A stretch of 64,000 nucleotides of DNA from Microbacterium abyssi (GTDB lineage: Bacteria; Actinomycetota; Actinomycetes; Actinomycetales; Microbacteriaceae), in NCBI RefSeq assembly GCF_015277895.1, contig NZ_CP063815.1, positions 1,736,001-1,800,000 of the forward strand. Direction: 5' to 3'. The notes below the pieces were generated by a model. It was not told the DNA's origin. It did no database searches and worked only from the letters and a program-made list of their open reading frames with translations. Below, in pieces: positions 43,055-50,134 of this stretch (position 1 is its first letter; each line of letters starts with the position of its first letter). Position numbers and translations under genes: made by a program.

Positions 43055-44272
43055 GTGACCGCATCGTCTCCTGCGTCGACCGACAAGACCGCGACGCTCG
43101 CCTGGCTGCGTCGCATCTCGGGTGATCTCGCGACCGCGACGATCCAGCGACTCGAGGAGACACTGCCCTGGTACGCCGACATGCCACCGGCCCGCCGCTC
43201 TGCGGTCGGGCTGGTGGCCCAGGCCGGCATCACGTCGTTCATCCAGTGGTTCGACGATCCGACGTCCACGCCGTGGATCGCCGCGGACATCTTCGCGGCA
43301 GCCCCGCGTGAGCTGCTGCGCAGCGTCAGCCTGACCCAGACGCTGCAGCTGATTCGCGTGACCGTCGAGATCACCGAGGAGCGCATCGCCGGCAAGGGCG
43401 AGATGCTCCGCGAGGCGATCCTGCTCTACTCCCGCGACGTCGCCTTCGCCGCCGCGGACGTGTATGCGCGCGCCGCCGAGGCGCGCGGACTCTGGGATGC
43501 CCGGCTCGAGGCGCTGGTCGTGGATTCGATCCTTACCGGCGAGGCCGATGAAGAGCTGCCCAGCCGCATCGCAGCCCTCGGCTGGCACGGACACGGCGAG
43601 GTGTGCGTGCTGGTCGGCACGACTCCCCCGCAGTTCGACGTCGATCACGTCCGACGGACCGCACGGAAACTGTCCGTCGACGTGCTGATCGGCGTGCAGG
43701 GATCCCGGCTCGTGCTCGTCCTCGGCCGTGCGCGCGTACCCGGTCGCGAAGAGGAGCAGGACGACCTGGCCTTCGAGGAGATCGCTTCCCGTCTCGAGCC
43801 CTCGTTCGGCCCCGGCTACGTGGTGCTCGGACCGCCGGTGGCGGCCCTGGTGGATGCCGGGCAGAGCGCCCGCGCCGCACTCGCGGGGTTCGCGGTCGCA
43901 CGCGCCTGGCGGACGGCGCCGCGCCCCGTCGAAGCCGATGACCTCCTCCCCGAGCGCGCCCTCGCCGGCGACCCCCTCGCGAAGCAGACGCTGATCGACC
44001 GGATCTATCGGCCGCTGCAGGCGCACTCGACGGACCTCGTCACGACGCTGTGGAGCTATCTCGACAACGGTCGCTCGCTGGAGGCCACCGCGCGCGAGCT
44101 GTTCGTTCACCCGAACACGGTGCGCTACCGCCTCAAGCGCGTCAGCGAGGTGATCGGCTGGGATGCCACTGGGCCCCGCGAGGCGCTGATCCTTCAGACC
44201 GCGTTGATCCTCGGGTCCATCGGGACAGCCGAGACCGTGCGTCGTCGGCCCTCCGCGCGTCGCGGTCGTTGA
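43055..44272 (+). CDS. fasR: PucR-type regulator, FasR-like
   Basis: 405-residue regulator with a C-terminal HTH_30 (PucR) domain: LWSYLDNGRSLEATARELFVHPNTVRYRLKRV minus part, at about 335-375. The N-terminal 300 residues form a sensory region like that of Streptomyces FasR, which activates fabD-fabH-acpP-fabF and sits just upstream of them, as here. It is therefore the probable activator of the fatty-acid genes. The start GTG 43055 is seven bases after the aceE stop, suggesting co-transcription with aceE. This is not the TetR-type FasR of mycobacteria and corynebacteria. Confidence 0.75.
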   Translation: MTASSPASTDKTATLAWLRRISGDLATATIQRLEETLPWYADMPPARRSAVGLVAQAGITSFIQWFDDPTSTPWIAADIFAAAPRELLRSVSLTQTLQLIRVTVEITEERIAGKGEMLREAILLYSRDVAFAAADVYARAAEARGLWDARLEALVVDSILTGEADEELPSRIAALGWHGHGEVCVLVGTTPPQFDVDHVRRTARKLSVDVLIGVQGSRLVLVLGRARVPGREEEQDDLAFEEIASRLEPSFGPGYVVLGPPVAALVDAGQSARAALAGFAVARAWRTAPRPVEADDLLPERALAGDPLAKQTLIDRIYRPLQAHSTDLVTTLWSYLDNGRSLEATARELFVHPNTVRYRLKRVSEVIGWDATGPREALILQTALILGSIGTAETVRRRPSARRGR

Positions 44273-44294
44273 CCCCCATCTGCTGTACGCCACA

Positions 44295-44319
44295 CACAAG
44301 CGAATCGCGCAATCTTGTG
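44295..44319. promoter_or_regulatory. Possible operator upstream of fabD
   Basis: CACAAG (44295-44300) and CTTGTG (44314-44319) form an inverted repeat with a 13-base spacer, about 35 bases before the fabD -10-like CAGACT (44353-44358). The place suits a FasR-type activator, but the pattern is short. Confidence 0.35.
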
Positions 44320-44364
44320 AGGGTTCATCCACCGTCGTGGACTGATTCTTGGCAGACTGGGTAG

Positions 44365-45285
44365 GTGATTGTCGTCGCCTGCCCCGGACAGGGCTCACAG
44401 ACCCCCGGCTTCCTCGCCCCCTGGCTCGAGCTCGACGGCGTGGCCGACAGCCTCGCCGCGTACTCCGAGGCCGCCGAGGTCGACCTCGTCCTGCACGGCA
44501 CGGAATCGGATGCCGACACCATTCGCGACACGCGCATCGCCCAGCCGCTCATCGTGGCCGCATCCCTGATCGCCGCGAAGGCGCTCGTGCAGCGTGCCGG
44601 TCGCGTGCCTGATGGCGTCGCAGGTCACTCCGTCGGCGAGCTCGCCGCGATCGTCGGCTCCGGGGTCATCTCGGCCGACGAGACGATGCGCCTGGTCGGC
44701 ATCCGCGGGCGCGCGATGGCGGATGCCGCAGCGCAGACTCCGACCGGCATGAGCGCCGTGATCGGCGGTGACGAGCAGGCCGTGCTCGAGCGTCTGGCCG
44801 AGCTCGAGCTGACGCCCGCGAACTACAACGGCGGAGGCCAGATCGTCACCGCCGGCGCCCTGCCGGCGCTCGCGGCGCTCGCTGAGCAGCCGGTGAAGGG
44901 CACGCGCGTCATCCCGCTGCAGGTGGCCGGCGCCTTCCACACGTCGTACATGGTCTCCGCCGTCGACGCCCTGCGCGCCGCCGTCGCCGACGTGACGCCG
45001 AGTGACCCGAACGTCACCCTCTGGACCAACCGCGACGGCTCCGTCGTGTCGTCCGGCGCTCAGGCTCTCGAGCTCATCGTCGACCAGGTGTCCTCGCCGG
45101 TGCGCTGGGACCTTTGCATGATGGCCTTCGCCGACGCCGGGATCACCGGCATGATCGAGCTCGCGCCCGCAGGCGCACTGGCAGGCCTCGCCAAGCGCGG
45201 CCTGCGCGGTACGCCCGTCGTCGCCGTCAAGACCCCCGATGACCTCGATGCAGCGGCCGAGCTGCTGAACGGAGCCGCAGCATGA
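44365..45285 (+). CDS. fabD: Malonyl-CoA:ACP malonyltransferase
   Basis: 306-residue acyltransferase that loads malonate onto acyl carrier protein. The nucleophile is Ser 89 in GHSVGELAA; the catalytic His is 192 in GAFHTSYM; the oxyanion Gln is in PGQGSQTPGF at the N-terminus. The start is GTG 44365; CAGACT six bases upstream suggests a leaderless message. The stop overlaps the fabH start by four bases (ATGA), coupling translation of the first two fatty-acid genes. Confidence 0.95.
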   Translation: MIVVACPGQGSQTPGFLAPWLELDGVADSLAAYSEAAEVDLVLHGTESDADTIRDTRIAQPLIVAASLIAAKALVQRAGRVPDGVAGHSVGELAAIVGSGVISADETMRLVGIRGRAMADAAAQTPTGMSAVIGGDEQAVLERLAELELTPANYNGGGQIVTAGALPALAALAEQPVKGTRVIPLQVAGAFHTSYMVSAVDALRAAVADVTPSDPNVTLWTNRDGSVVSSGAQALELIVDQVSSPVRWDLCMMAFADAGITGMIELAPAGALAGLAKRGLRGTPVVAVKTPDDLDAAAELLNGAAA

Positions 45286-46289
45286 CCGCCACTCTCAAGC
45301 AGGCGACCGGCCCGCAGTTCACCCGCATCCTCGCGTACGGCGCCGCTCGCGGTGAGATCGCCGTTCCCAACGAGGACCTCATCGGTCCGATCGACTCGAG
45401 CGACGAATGGATCCGGCAGCGCACCGGCATCATCACCCGCACCCGCGCGGTCGAGGAGACCGATGCGATCGATCTCGCTGCGGACGCCGCCGCGGAGGCC
45501 ATAGAGAAGTCCGGTGTCGCGGCATCCGACGTCGATCTCGTGATCGTCGCCACCATCAGCAATCCGAAGCAGACGCCGTCGGTCTCGGCGATCGTCGCCG
45601 ACCGCGTCGGCGCGAACCCGGCCGCGGCGTACGACGTCAACGCGGCCTGCGCGGGATACGCCTACGCGATCGCGCAGGCCGACGCCCTGATCCGCGCCGG
45701 CGCCGCGCACTACGCTCTCGTCATCGGCACCGAGAAGCTCTCCGACGTCGTCGATCCGGCCGACCGCAGCATCTCCTTCCTGCTCGGCGACGGTGCCGGT
45801 GCCGCGCTCATCGGACCGAGCGAGACTCCCGGAATCGCGCCGGCCGTGTGGGGTTCGGACGGCTCGAAGGCGGATGCCGTCGGCATGAACCACACGCTCA
45901 CGGAGTACCGCGATGGTGGCGGAGACATCCCGTGGCCGACGCTCCGGCAAGAGGGTCCGACCGTGTTCCGCTGGGCCGTCTGGGAGATGGCCAAGGTTGC
46001 ACGGGAGGCCCTTGAGGTCGCCGGCATCGAAGCATCCGATCTCGCAGCCTTCATCCCCCACCAGGCGAACATGCGTATCATCGACGAGTTCGCCAAGCAG
46101 CTCAAGCTGCCGGAGACCACGGTGATCGCCCGCGACATCGAGACCACAGGCAACACGTCGGCGGCATCCATCCCGCTCGCGAGCCACCGGCTCATGTCCG
46201 AGCACCCCGAGCTCTCGGGCGGTCTCGCCCTGCAGATCGGCTTCGGTGCCGGACTCGTATTCGCCGCACAGGTCGTCGTCCTCCCCTGA
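45282..46289 (+). CDS. fabH: 3-oxoacyl-ACP synthase III
   Basis: 335-residue condensing enzyme that starts fatty acid chains from an acyl-CoA and malonyl-ACP; branched primers are usual in this lineage. The catalytic triad is Cys 123 (NAACAGYAYA), His 260 (FIPHQANMRI) and Asn 291 (TGNTSAAS). Length is standard. It overlaps fabD (ATGA). A TAGACT box lies in the 68-base gap that follows, so acpP has its own promoter in addition to read-through from here. Confidence 0.95.
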   Translation: MTATLKQATGPQFTRILAYGAARGEIAVPNEDLIGPIDSSDEWIRQRTGIITRTRAVEETDAIDLAADAAAEAIEKSGVAASDVDLVIVATISNPKQTPSVSAIVADRVGANPAAAYDVNAACAGYAYAIAQADALIRAGAAHYALVIGTEKLSDVVDPADRSISFLLGDGAGAALIGPSETPGIAPAVWGSDGSKADAVGMNHTLTEYRDGGGDIPWPTLRQEGPTVFRWAVWEMAKVAREALEVAGIEASDLAAFIPHQANMRIIDEFAKQLKLPETTVIARDIETTGNTSAASIPLASHRLMSEHPELSGGLALQIGFGAGLVFAAQVVVLP

Positions 46290-46307
46290 ACCACGTATGC
46301 CGTTCCC

Positions 46308-46313
46308 TAGACT
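46308..46313 (+). promoter_or_regulatory. Internal -10 box for acpP
   Basis: TAGACT lies 44 bases before the acpP ATG, with AAGAGGAA as ribosome site. It would let acyl carrier protein be made in excess over FabD and FabH. Confidence 0.5.
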
Positions 46314-46357
46314 GGGCAACGGTTCCGAACACAACCCGCAAGAAAGAGGAAATCCAC

Positions 46358-46606
46358 ATGGCTTTCACCAACGATGAGGTCCTCGCCGGCCTCGCCGAAC
46401 TCGTCACCGATGAGACCGGCATCGACAGCTCCGAGGTCGCCCTCGAGAAGTCCTTCACCGACGACCTCGACATCGACTCGATCTCGATGATGACGATCGT
46501 CGTCAACGCCGAGGAGAAGTTCGGCGTCACGATCCCCGATGACGAGGTCAAGAACCTCAAGACCGTCGCCGACGCCGTCAACTTCATCGTCGCCGGTCAG
46601 GAGTAA
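46358..46606 (+). CDS. acpP: Acyl carrier protein
   Basis: Eighty-two-residue carrier protein for fatty-acid synthesis. Ser 41 in DDLDIDSIS is the phosphopantetheine site; actinobacterial ACPs often read DSIS where Escherichia coli has DSLD. The four-helix pattern and acidic composition are typical. AAGAGGAAA precedes ATG 46358. A strong hairpin follows 8 bases after its stop, before fabF, and may set the ratio of acpP to fabF message. Confidence 0.95.
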   Translation: MAFTNDEVLAGLAELVTDETGIDSSEVALEKSFTDDLDIDSISMMTIVVNAEEKFGVTIPDDEVKNLKTVADAVNFIVAGQE

Positions 46607-46614
46607 CACCTGTG

Positions 46615-46650
46615 GGATGCCACCCTCGCCGTCAGCGGGGCGTGGCATCC
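46615..46650 (+). terminator. Hairpin between acpP and fabF (attenuator or RNA stabiliser)
   Basis: GGATGCCACCCTCGC (46615-46629) pairs with GCGGGG plus GTGGCATCC (46635-46650) with one bulge and one wobble pair, a 15-base-pair stem. No T-run follows, so it may only partly stop transcription or may protect the acpP message end. Confidence 0.55.
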
Positions 46651-46681
46651 TCCTGTCCCCACAGCTAAGGAACCACACGCA

Positions 46682-47923
46682 ATGACCAAGCGCATCGTCG
46701 TCACCGGAATCGGTGCCAGCTCCGCCATCGGCGGCACTGCCCCGGAGAACTGGACCAACCTGCTCGCGGGCATGTCCGGCGGCCGCACGCTCGAGCACGA
46801 GTGGGTGGCCGAGTACGAGCTTCCCGTGACCTTCGCCGCCGAGGCCATCGTCCGCCCGGAGACGGTGCTGGCGCGTCCTCAGGCGAAGCGGCTCGACCCC
46901 TCGTCCCAGTTCGCTATGGTCGCGGCGATGGAGGCCTGGGAGGATGCCGGATCTCCCGACGTCGACCCGGAGCGCCTCGGCGTCGACTTCGCGACCGGCA
47001 TCGGCGGCGTGTGGACCCTGCTCGACGCGTGGGACACACTTCGCGAGAAGGGTCCGCGGCGCGTCATGCCCATGACCGTCCCGATGCTCATGCCGAACGC
47101 TGCGGCCGGCAACCTCTCCCTGCACTTCCAGGCGCGCGCGTTCGCGCGCACCGTGGCATCCGCGTGCGCCTCGAGCACCGAATCGCTCGTGAACGCCTAC
47201 GAGCACCTCCAGGCGGGTCTCGCCGATGTCGTCATCGCCGGTGGCACCGAATCGGCGATCCACCCGATCACCGTTGCCTCCTTCGCCTCCATGCAGGCGC
47301 TCTCCCGTCGCAACGACGACCCGGCGACGGCATCCCGCCCCTATTCCGTCGATCGCGACGGCTTCGTCATGGGAGAGGGCGCCGGCGTCCTCATCCTCGA
47401 GACCGAGGAGCACGCGAAGGCGCGCGGCGCGAAGATCTATGCCGAGCTCGTCGGCGGCGGCGTGACGGCCGATTCGTACCACATCACCGCCAATGACCCC
47501 GAGGGCCGCGGCGCCGAGCGCGCCGTGCGTCTCGCGCTCGAGGTCGCAGGCCGCACTCCCGACGAGATCACGCACGTCAACGCGCACGCGACTTCGACGC
47601 CCGTGGGCGACCCGAACGAGTACATCGCTCTGCGCAACGTCATCGGCGACCGTGTGCACTCGGTCCCCGTTTCCGCCACCAAGGCGTCCACCGGGCATCT
47701 GCTCGGCGGCACCGGCGCGCTCGAGGCGATCTACACCGTGCTCGCCATCCGCGACCGCATCGCACCTCCGACCATCAACATCAGCACGCAGGATCCCGAG
47801 ATCCCGCTGCTGGTGTCCGGCGATGCGCAGCAGCTGGGAGACGGACCGCAGCTCGCGATCAGCAACTCGTTCGGCTTCGGCGGTCATAACGCCGTCGCCG
47901 CGTTCGCAGACTACGAGGGCTGA
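46682..47923 (+). CDS. fabF: 3-oxoacyl-ACP synthase II
   Basis: 413-residue elongating ketosynthase. The catalytic residues are Cys 162 (SACASSTES), His 302 (NAHATSTPVGD) and His 339 (KASTGHLLGG). The start ATG 46682 has AAGGAA about ten bases upstream (CTAAGGAACC). Its stop overlaps the ASCH gene start (TGATG). Together with FabD, FabH and AcpP it forms the core of type II fatty-acid synthesis in this window; the reductases and dehydratase are not here. Confidence 0.95.
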   Translation: MTKRIVVTGIGASSAIGGTAPENWTNLLAGMSGGRTLEHEWVAEYELPVTFAAEAIVRPETVLARPQAKRLDPSSQFAMVAAMEAWEDAGSPDVDPERLGVDFATGIGGVWTLLDAWDTLREKGPRRVMPMTVPMLMPNAAAGNLSLHFQARAFARTVASACASSTESLVNAYEHLQAGLADVVIAGGTESAIHPITVASFASMQALSRRNDDPATASRPYSVDRDGFVMGEGAGVLILETEEHAKARGAKIYAELVGGGVTADSYHITANDPEGRGAERAVRLALEVAGRTPDEITHVNAHATSTPVGDPNEYIALRNVIGDRVHSVPVSATKASTGHLLGGTGALEAIYTVLAIRDRIAPPTINISTQDPEIPLLVSGDAQQLGDGPQLAISNSFGFGGHNAVAAFADYEG

Positions 47924-48390
47924 TGCCCGGGGCGGAGGCCGACGCGATCGAGTCGTTCTGGGACGAGGTGCGCGCCGCACATCCCGGACTGCCGTCGGCG
48001 ACCCCTGAGGCGTGGGCGTTCGGCGCGACCGCCGCGCACGCGGACGGTCTGCTCGCCCTGGTTCTCGAGGGCACCAAGACCGGCACGGCATCATCCATCT
48101 GGGACTACGACGCCACGGGCGATCCGCTCCCCACGGTCGGTGAGCTGAGCATCATCCTCGACGGCACCGGCGTGCCGCGCGCGGTCATCGAGACGACCTC
48201 CCTGGAGACCGTGCCGTTCGGCGAGGTGTCAGCGGAGCATGCGCACGCGGAGGGCGAGGGCGATCGCACGCTCGCCCACTGGCGTGAGGTGCACGAGCGC
48301 TTCTGGCGCGAGCACTCCGAGAACCCGCGCGGTTTCGAGCCCGACATGCCGGTGCTGTGCGAGCGGTTCCGCCTCATCCATTCGAACTGA
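47923..48390 (+). CDS. ASCH domain-containing protein
   Basis: 155-residue ASCH-superfamily protein (PUA-like fold, proposed RNA-binding; some members are nucleoside or amide hydrolases). Family pieces: AWAFGATAAHADGLLALVLEGTKTGTAS minus its last residues, PTVGELSIILDGTGVP, and LAHWREVHERFW near the end. The substrate is unknown. ATG 47923 shares a base with the fabF stop (TGATG), so it is translationally coupled to fabF, and a terminator follows. Its link to lipid synthesis is only positional. Confidence 0.82.
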   Translation: MPGAEADAIESFWDEVRAAHPGLPSATPEAWAFGATAAHADGLLALVLEGTKTGTASSIWDYDATGDPLPTVGELSIILDGTGVPRAVIETTSLETVPFGEVSAEHAHAEGEGDRTLAHWREVHERFWREHSENPRGFEPDMPVLCERFRLIHSN

Positions 48391-48402
48391 CCGCCCAGAG
48401 TC

Positions 48403-48443
48403 ACGAAGGCCTCGTCCCCGATCACTCGGAGCGAGGCCTTCGT
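48403..48443. terminator. Terminator after the fab operon
   Basis: ACGAAGGCCTCG (48403-48414) pairs with CGAGGCCTTCGT (48432-48443), a perfect 12-base-pair stem, 12 bases after the ASCH stop. The convergent DUF3145 gene ends 94 bases further on. Confidence 0.75.
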
Positions 48444-48536
48444 CGTGCGGGGCGCGGGATTCGCGTTCTCAGGCGCCGGGATCCTCACCGGCTTCCGATA
48501 CCGACGCCTCCCAGCGCCCCGAGATTGGTGTCCGCG

Positions 48537-49040
48537 TCAGCCGACCTTGTGGAGCCAGACCACGCTGGCGTCGTCGCTGGCGTGGCGGAACGGTTCGAGC
48601 TCCTCGTCCCAGGCGGAGCCGAGGGCGACGTCGAGTTCGCGCTGCAGTTCGAGCGCGCTGCCGGCGGCGATCTCCATCGCGTAGCGGATGCGGTCCTCGC
48701 CGATCACGATGTTCCCGGCCGCGTCGGTCTGCGCATAGTGGATGCCGAGATCAGGCGTGTGCAACCAGCGTCCGCCGTCGCTGCGGGGTGTCGGGTCCTC
48801 GGTGACCTCGAAGCGCAGGTGCTCCCAGCCGCGGATCGCCGTGGCGAGAGCTGCGCCGGTGCCGACCGGGCCATCCCAGTAGAACTCGGCGCGACGAGAT
48901 CCCTCGAGCACGGGCTGGTCTGCCCAGTCGAAGTTCACCGCACGACCGATGGCGCGACCGACCGCCCATTCCAGGTGCGGGCAGAGCGCGCGAGGTGCGG
49001 AGTGGATGTACACCACTCCGCGTGCGTAAGCCGTCGCCAT
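48537..49040 (-). CDS. DUF3145 family protein
   Basis: 167-residue DUF3145 protein, an actinobacterial family of unknown function commonly encoded beside fabF. It begins MATAYARGVVYIHSAPRALCPHLEW minus its last residues and has FDWADQPVLEGSRRAEFYWDG, GWEHLRFEVTEDPTP and a C-terminal WDEELEPFRHASDDASVVWLHKVG tail. No catalytic motif is recognised and there is no membrane segment. GGAGAG precedes ATG 49040. The conserved placement suggests, without proving, a link to lipid or envelope metabolism. Confidence 0.88.
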   Translation of the reverse strand: MATAYARGVVYIHSAPRALCPHLEWAVGRAIGRAVNFDWADQPVLEGSRRAEFYWDGPVGTGAALATAIRGWEHLRFEVTEDPTPRSDGGRWLHTPDLGIHYAQTDAAGNIVIGEDRIRYAMEIAAGSALELQRELDVALGSAWDEELEPFRHASDDASVVWLHKVG

Positions 49041-49128
49041 GATCTCTCCGTTTCATCAGGTGCGTCTTCCCCTACGACCTGTTCCACGAGAGTGGCGTGA
49101 ATATGCGGTTATACGGTGATTATGGCGT

Positions 49129-49168
49129 AGAACCCGCCGAATCACAAGCGTGTGATTCGGCGGGTTCT
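49129..49168 (-). terminator. Very strong terminator of the oxygenase gene
   Basis: Perfect 18-base arms, AGAACCCGCCGAATCACA (49129-49146) and TGTGATTCGGCGGGTTCT (49151-49168), with loop AGCG, just past the stop of the minus-strand oxygenase gene. Confidence 0.85.
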
Positions 49169-49183
49169 GCAGGCGCGTGCTGC

Positions 49184-49969
49184 TTACGCCTCGCTCATGG
49201 CAAGCTTGGCCTGCTGGCCCTTCGCGGCGTAGTAAGCGGCGCGCGCGGCATCCTTGCGAGCCTGCTCGGCGTAGCCGGCCTCGAGGACGTCCTGCGGGAC
49301 CTCGACGTTCGGGACGTCGTCCGTGCCGTGGTACTTCTCGATGTACGCGTCGAGCTCGGGACCGGACGTCCACGAGGTGATCAGGCAGTAGCGCGGCTCG
49401 GTGCCGTTGTGCGTGGCCGCGTGCCACAGGCGCTGCGTGTCGACGATGAGCTGCGCGCCGGCGGGCAGAGCGATGCGGTACTCGATGCTCGGGTCGGTGC
49501 GGTTCTCGCGGAGGACGAAGTAGCTGTCCTTGTCGTCGGTCAGGTTGAAGAACCCGCGGACCACCCAGCCGGTGCCGTCGGGGTTCAGGCGGTTGTTGTC
49601 GTCCTGGTGCAGGTTGTACAGGCACTCGCCGTACGGGGTCGGCTGCAGCTCGATGATGCGGCAGCGTCCGACGTTCGCGCCGGGCTCCTGCGCACGGCGC
49701 GTCAGGTTCGGCGCCTTCTCGGTCTGCTCCGGGATCCAGACGCCGTCCTTGTCGGTGCGCGGCGGCTTGTGGTTCCAGAAGCCGTTGCACTCGATTTCGC
49801 CCTTGGCGCTGGCGAGCGGCGCGAAGCGGGTGTCACCGGAGGACTTCCAGTCGACGTACTCGATGTCGAGCCATTCCTTGGGGTCGAGCTCCTGGTCGTA
49901 GCTGTCGAGGACGACGAAGCCCTTTTCCTCGAGCGCTGCGGACTTGATGTATCCCATGATCTGAGTCAT
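49184..49969 (-). CDS. Putative Fe(II)/2-oxoglutarate-dependent oxygenase
   Basis: 261-residue protein; I cannot name a specific family. The iron-binding facial triad is visible: His 121 and Asp 123 in YNLHQDDNNR and His 183 (or 187) in RLWHAATHNGTEPRYCL, with Arg 193 placed to bind 2-oxoglutarate. Residues around WVVRGFFNLTDDKDSYFVLRE form the double-stranded beta-helix core. The C-terminal 45 residues are an Ala-rich helix. A hydroxylation reaction is the likely role; the substrate is unknown. An iron box upstream suggests iron control. ATG 49969 is used; ATG 49957 is in frame and also possible. Confidence 0.6.
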   Translation of the reverse strand: MTQIMGYIKSAALEEKGFVVLDSYDQELDPKEWLDIEYVDWKSSGDTRFAPLASAKGEIECNGFWNHKPPRTDKDGVWIPEQTEKAPNLTRRAQEPGANVGRCRIIELQPTPYGECLYNLHQDDNNRLNPDGTGWVVRGFFNLTDDKDSYFVLRENRTDPSIEYRIALPAGAQLIVDTQRLWHAATHNGTEPRYCLITSWTSGPELDAYIEKYHGTDDVPNVEVPQDVLEAGYAEQARKDAARAAYYAAKGQQAKLAMSEA

Positions 49970-50009
49970 GTCCTTTCATCGGGGGCCAGCACGTTTTAAC
50001 AGGCCCTGA

Positions 50010-50024
50010 TAAGGCAAGCCTAAC
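50010..50024. promoter_or_regulatory. DtxR/IdeR-type iron box
   Basis: TAAGGCAAGCCTAAC matches the actinobacterial iron-box core (TWAGGTWAGSCTWAC) at all but one position. It lies 40 bases upstream of the oxygenase start, in the promoter zone, and 110 bases from the divergent DUF262 gene. Confidence 0.65.
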
Positions 50025-50134
50025 AGCGGCACCTGACCGTGTCTGAGGACACGGCCTTGAAAATCCCGCCCGGGCTAGACTCGATGACGGCGGAGCGACT
50101 GGTGCCGCCGATGTGAGGAGCAGAAGCGAACAAC

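Noticed and set aside
40222..43395. Open frame of 1057 codons on the minus strand opposite aceE
   Set aside because: Antisense shadow of a highly conserved enzyme gene; Val/Arg/Leu-rich with no domain pattern.
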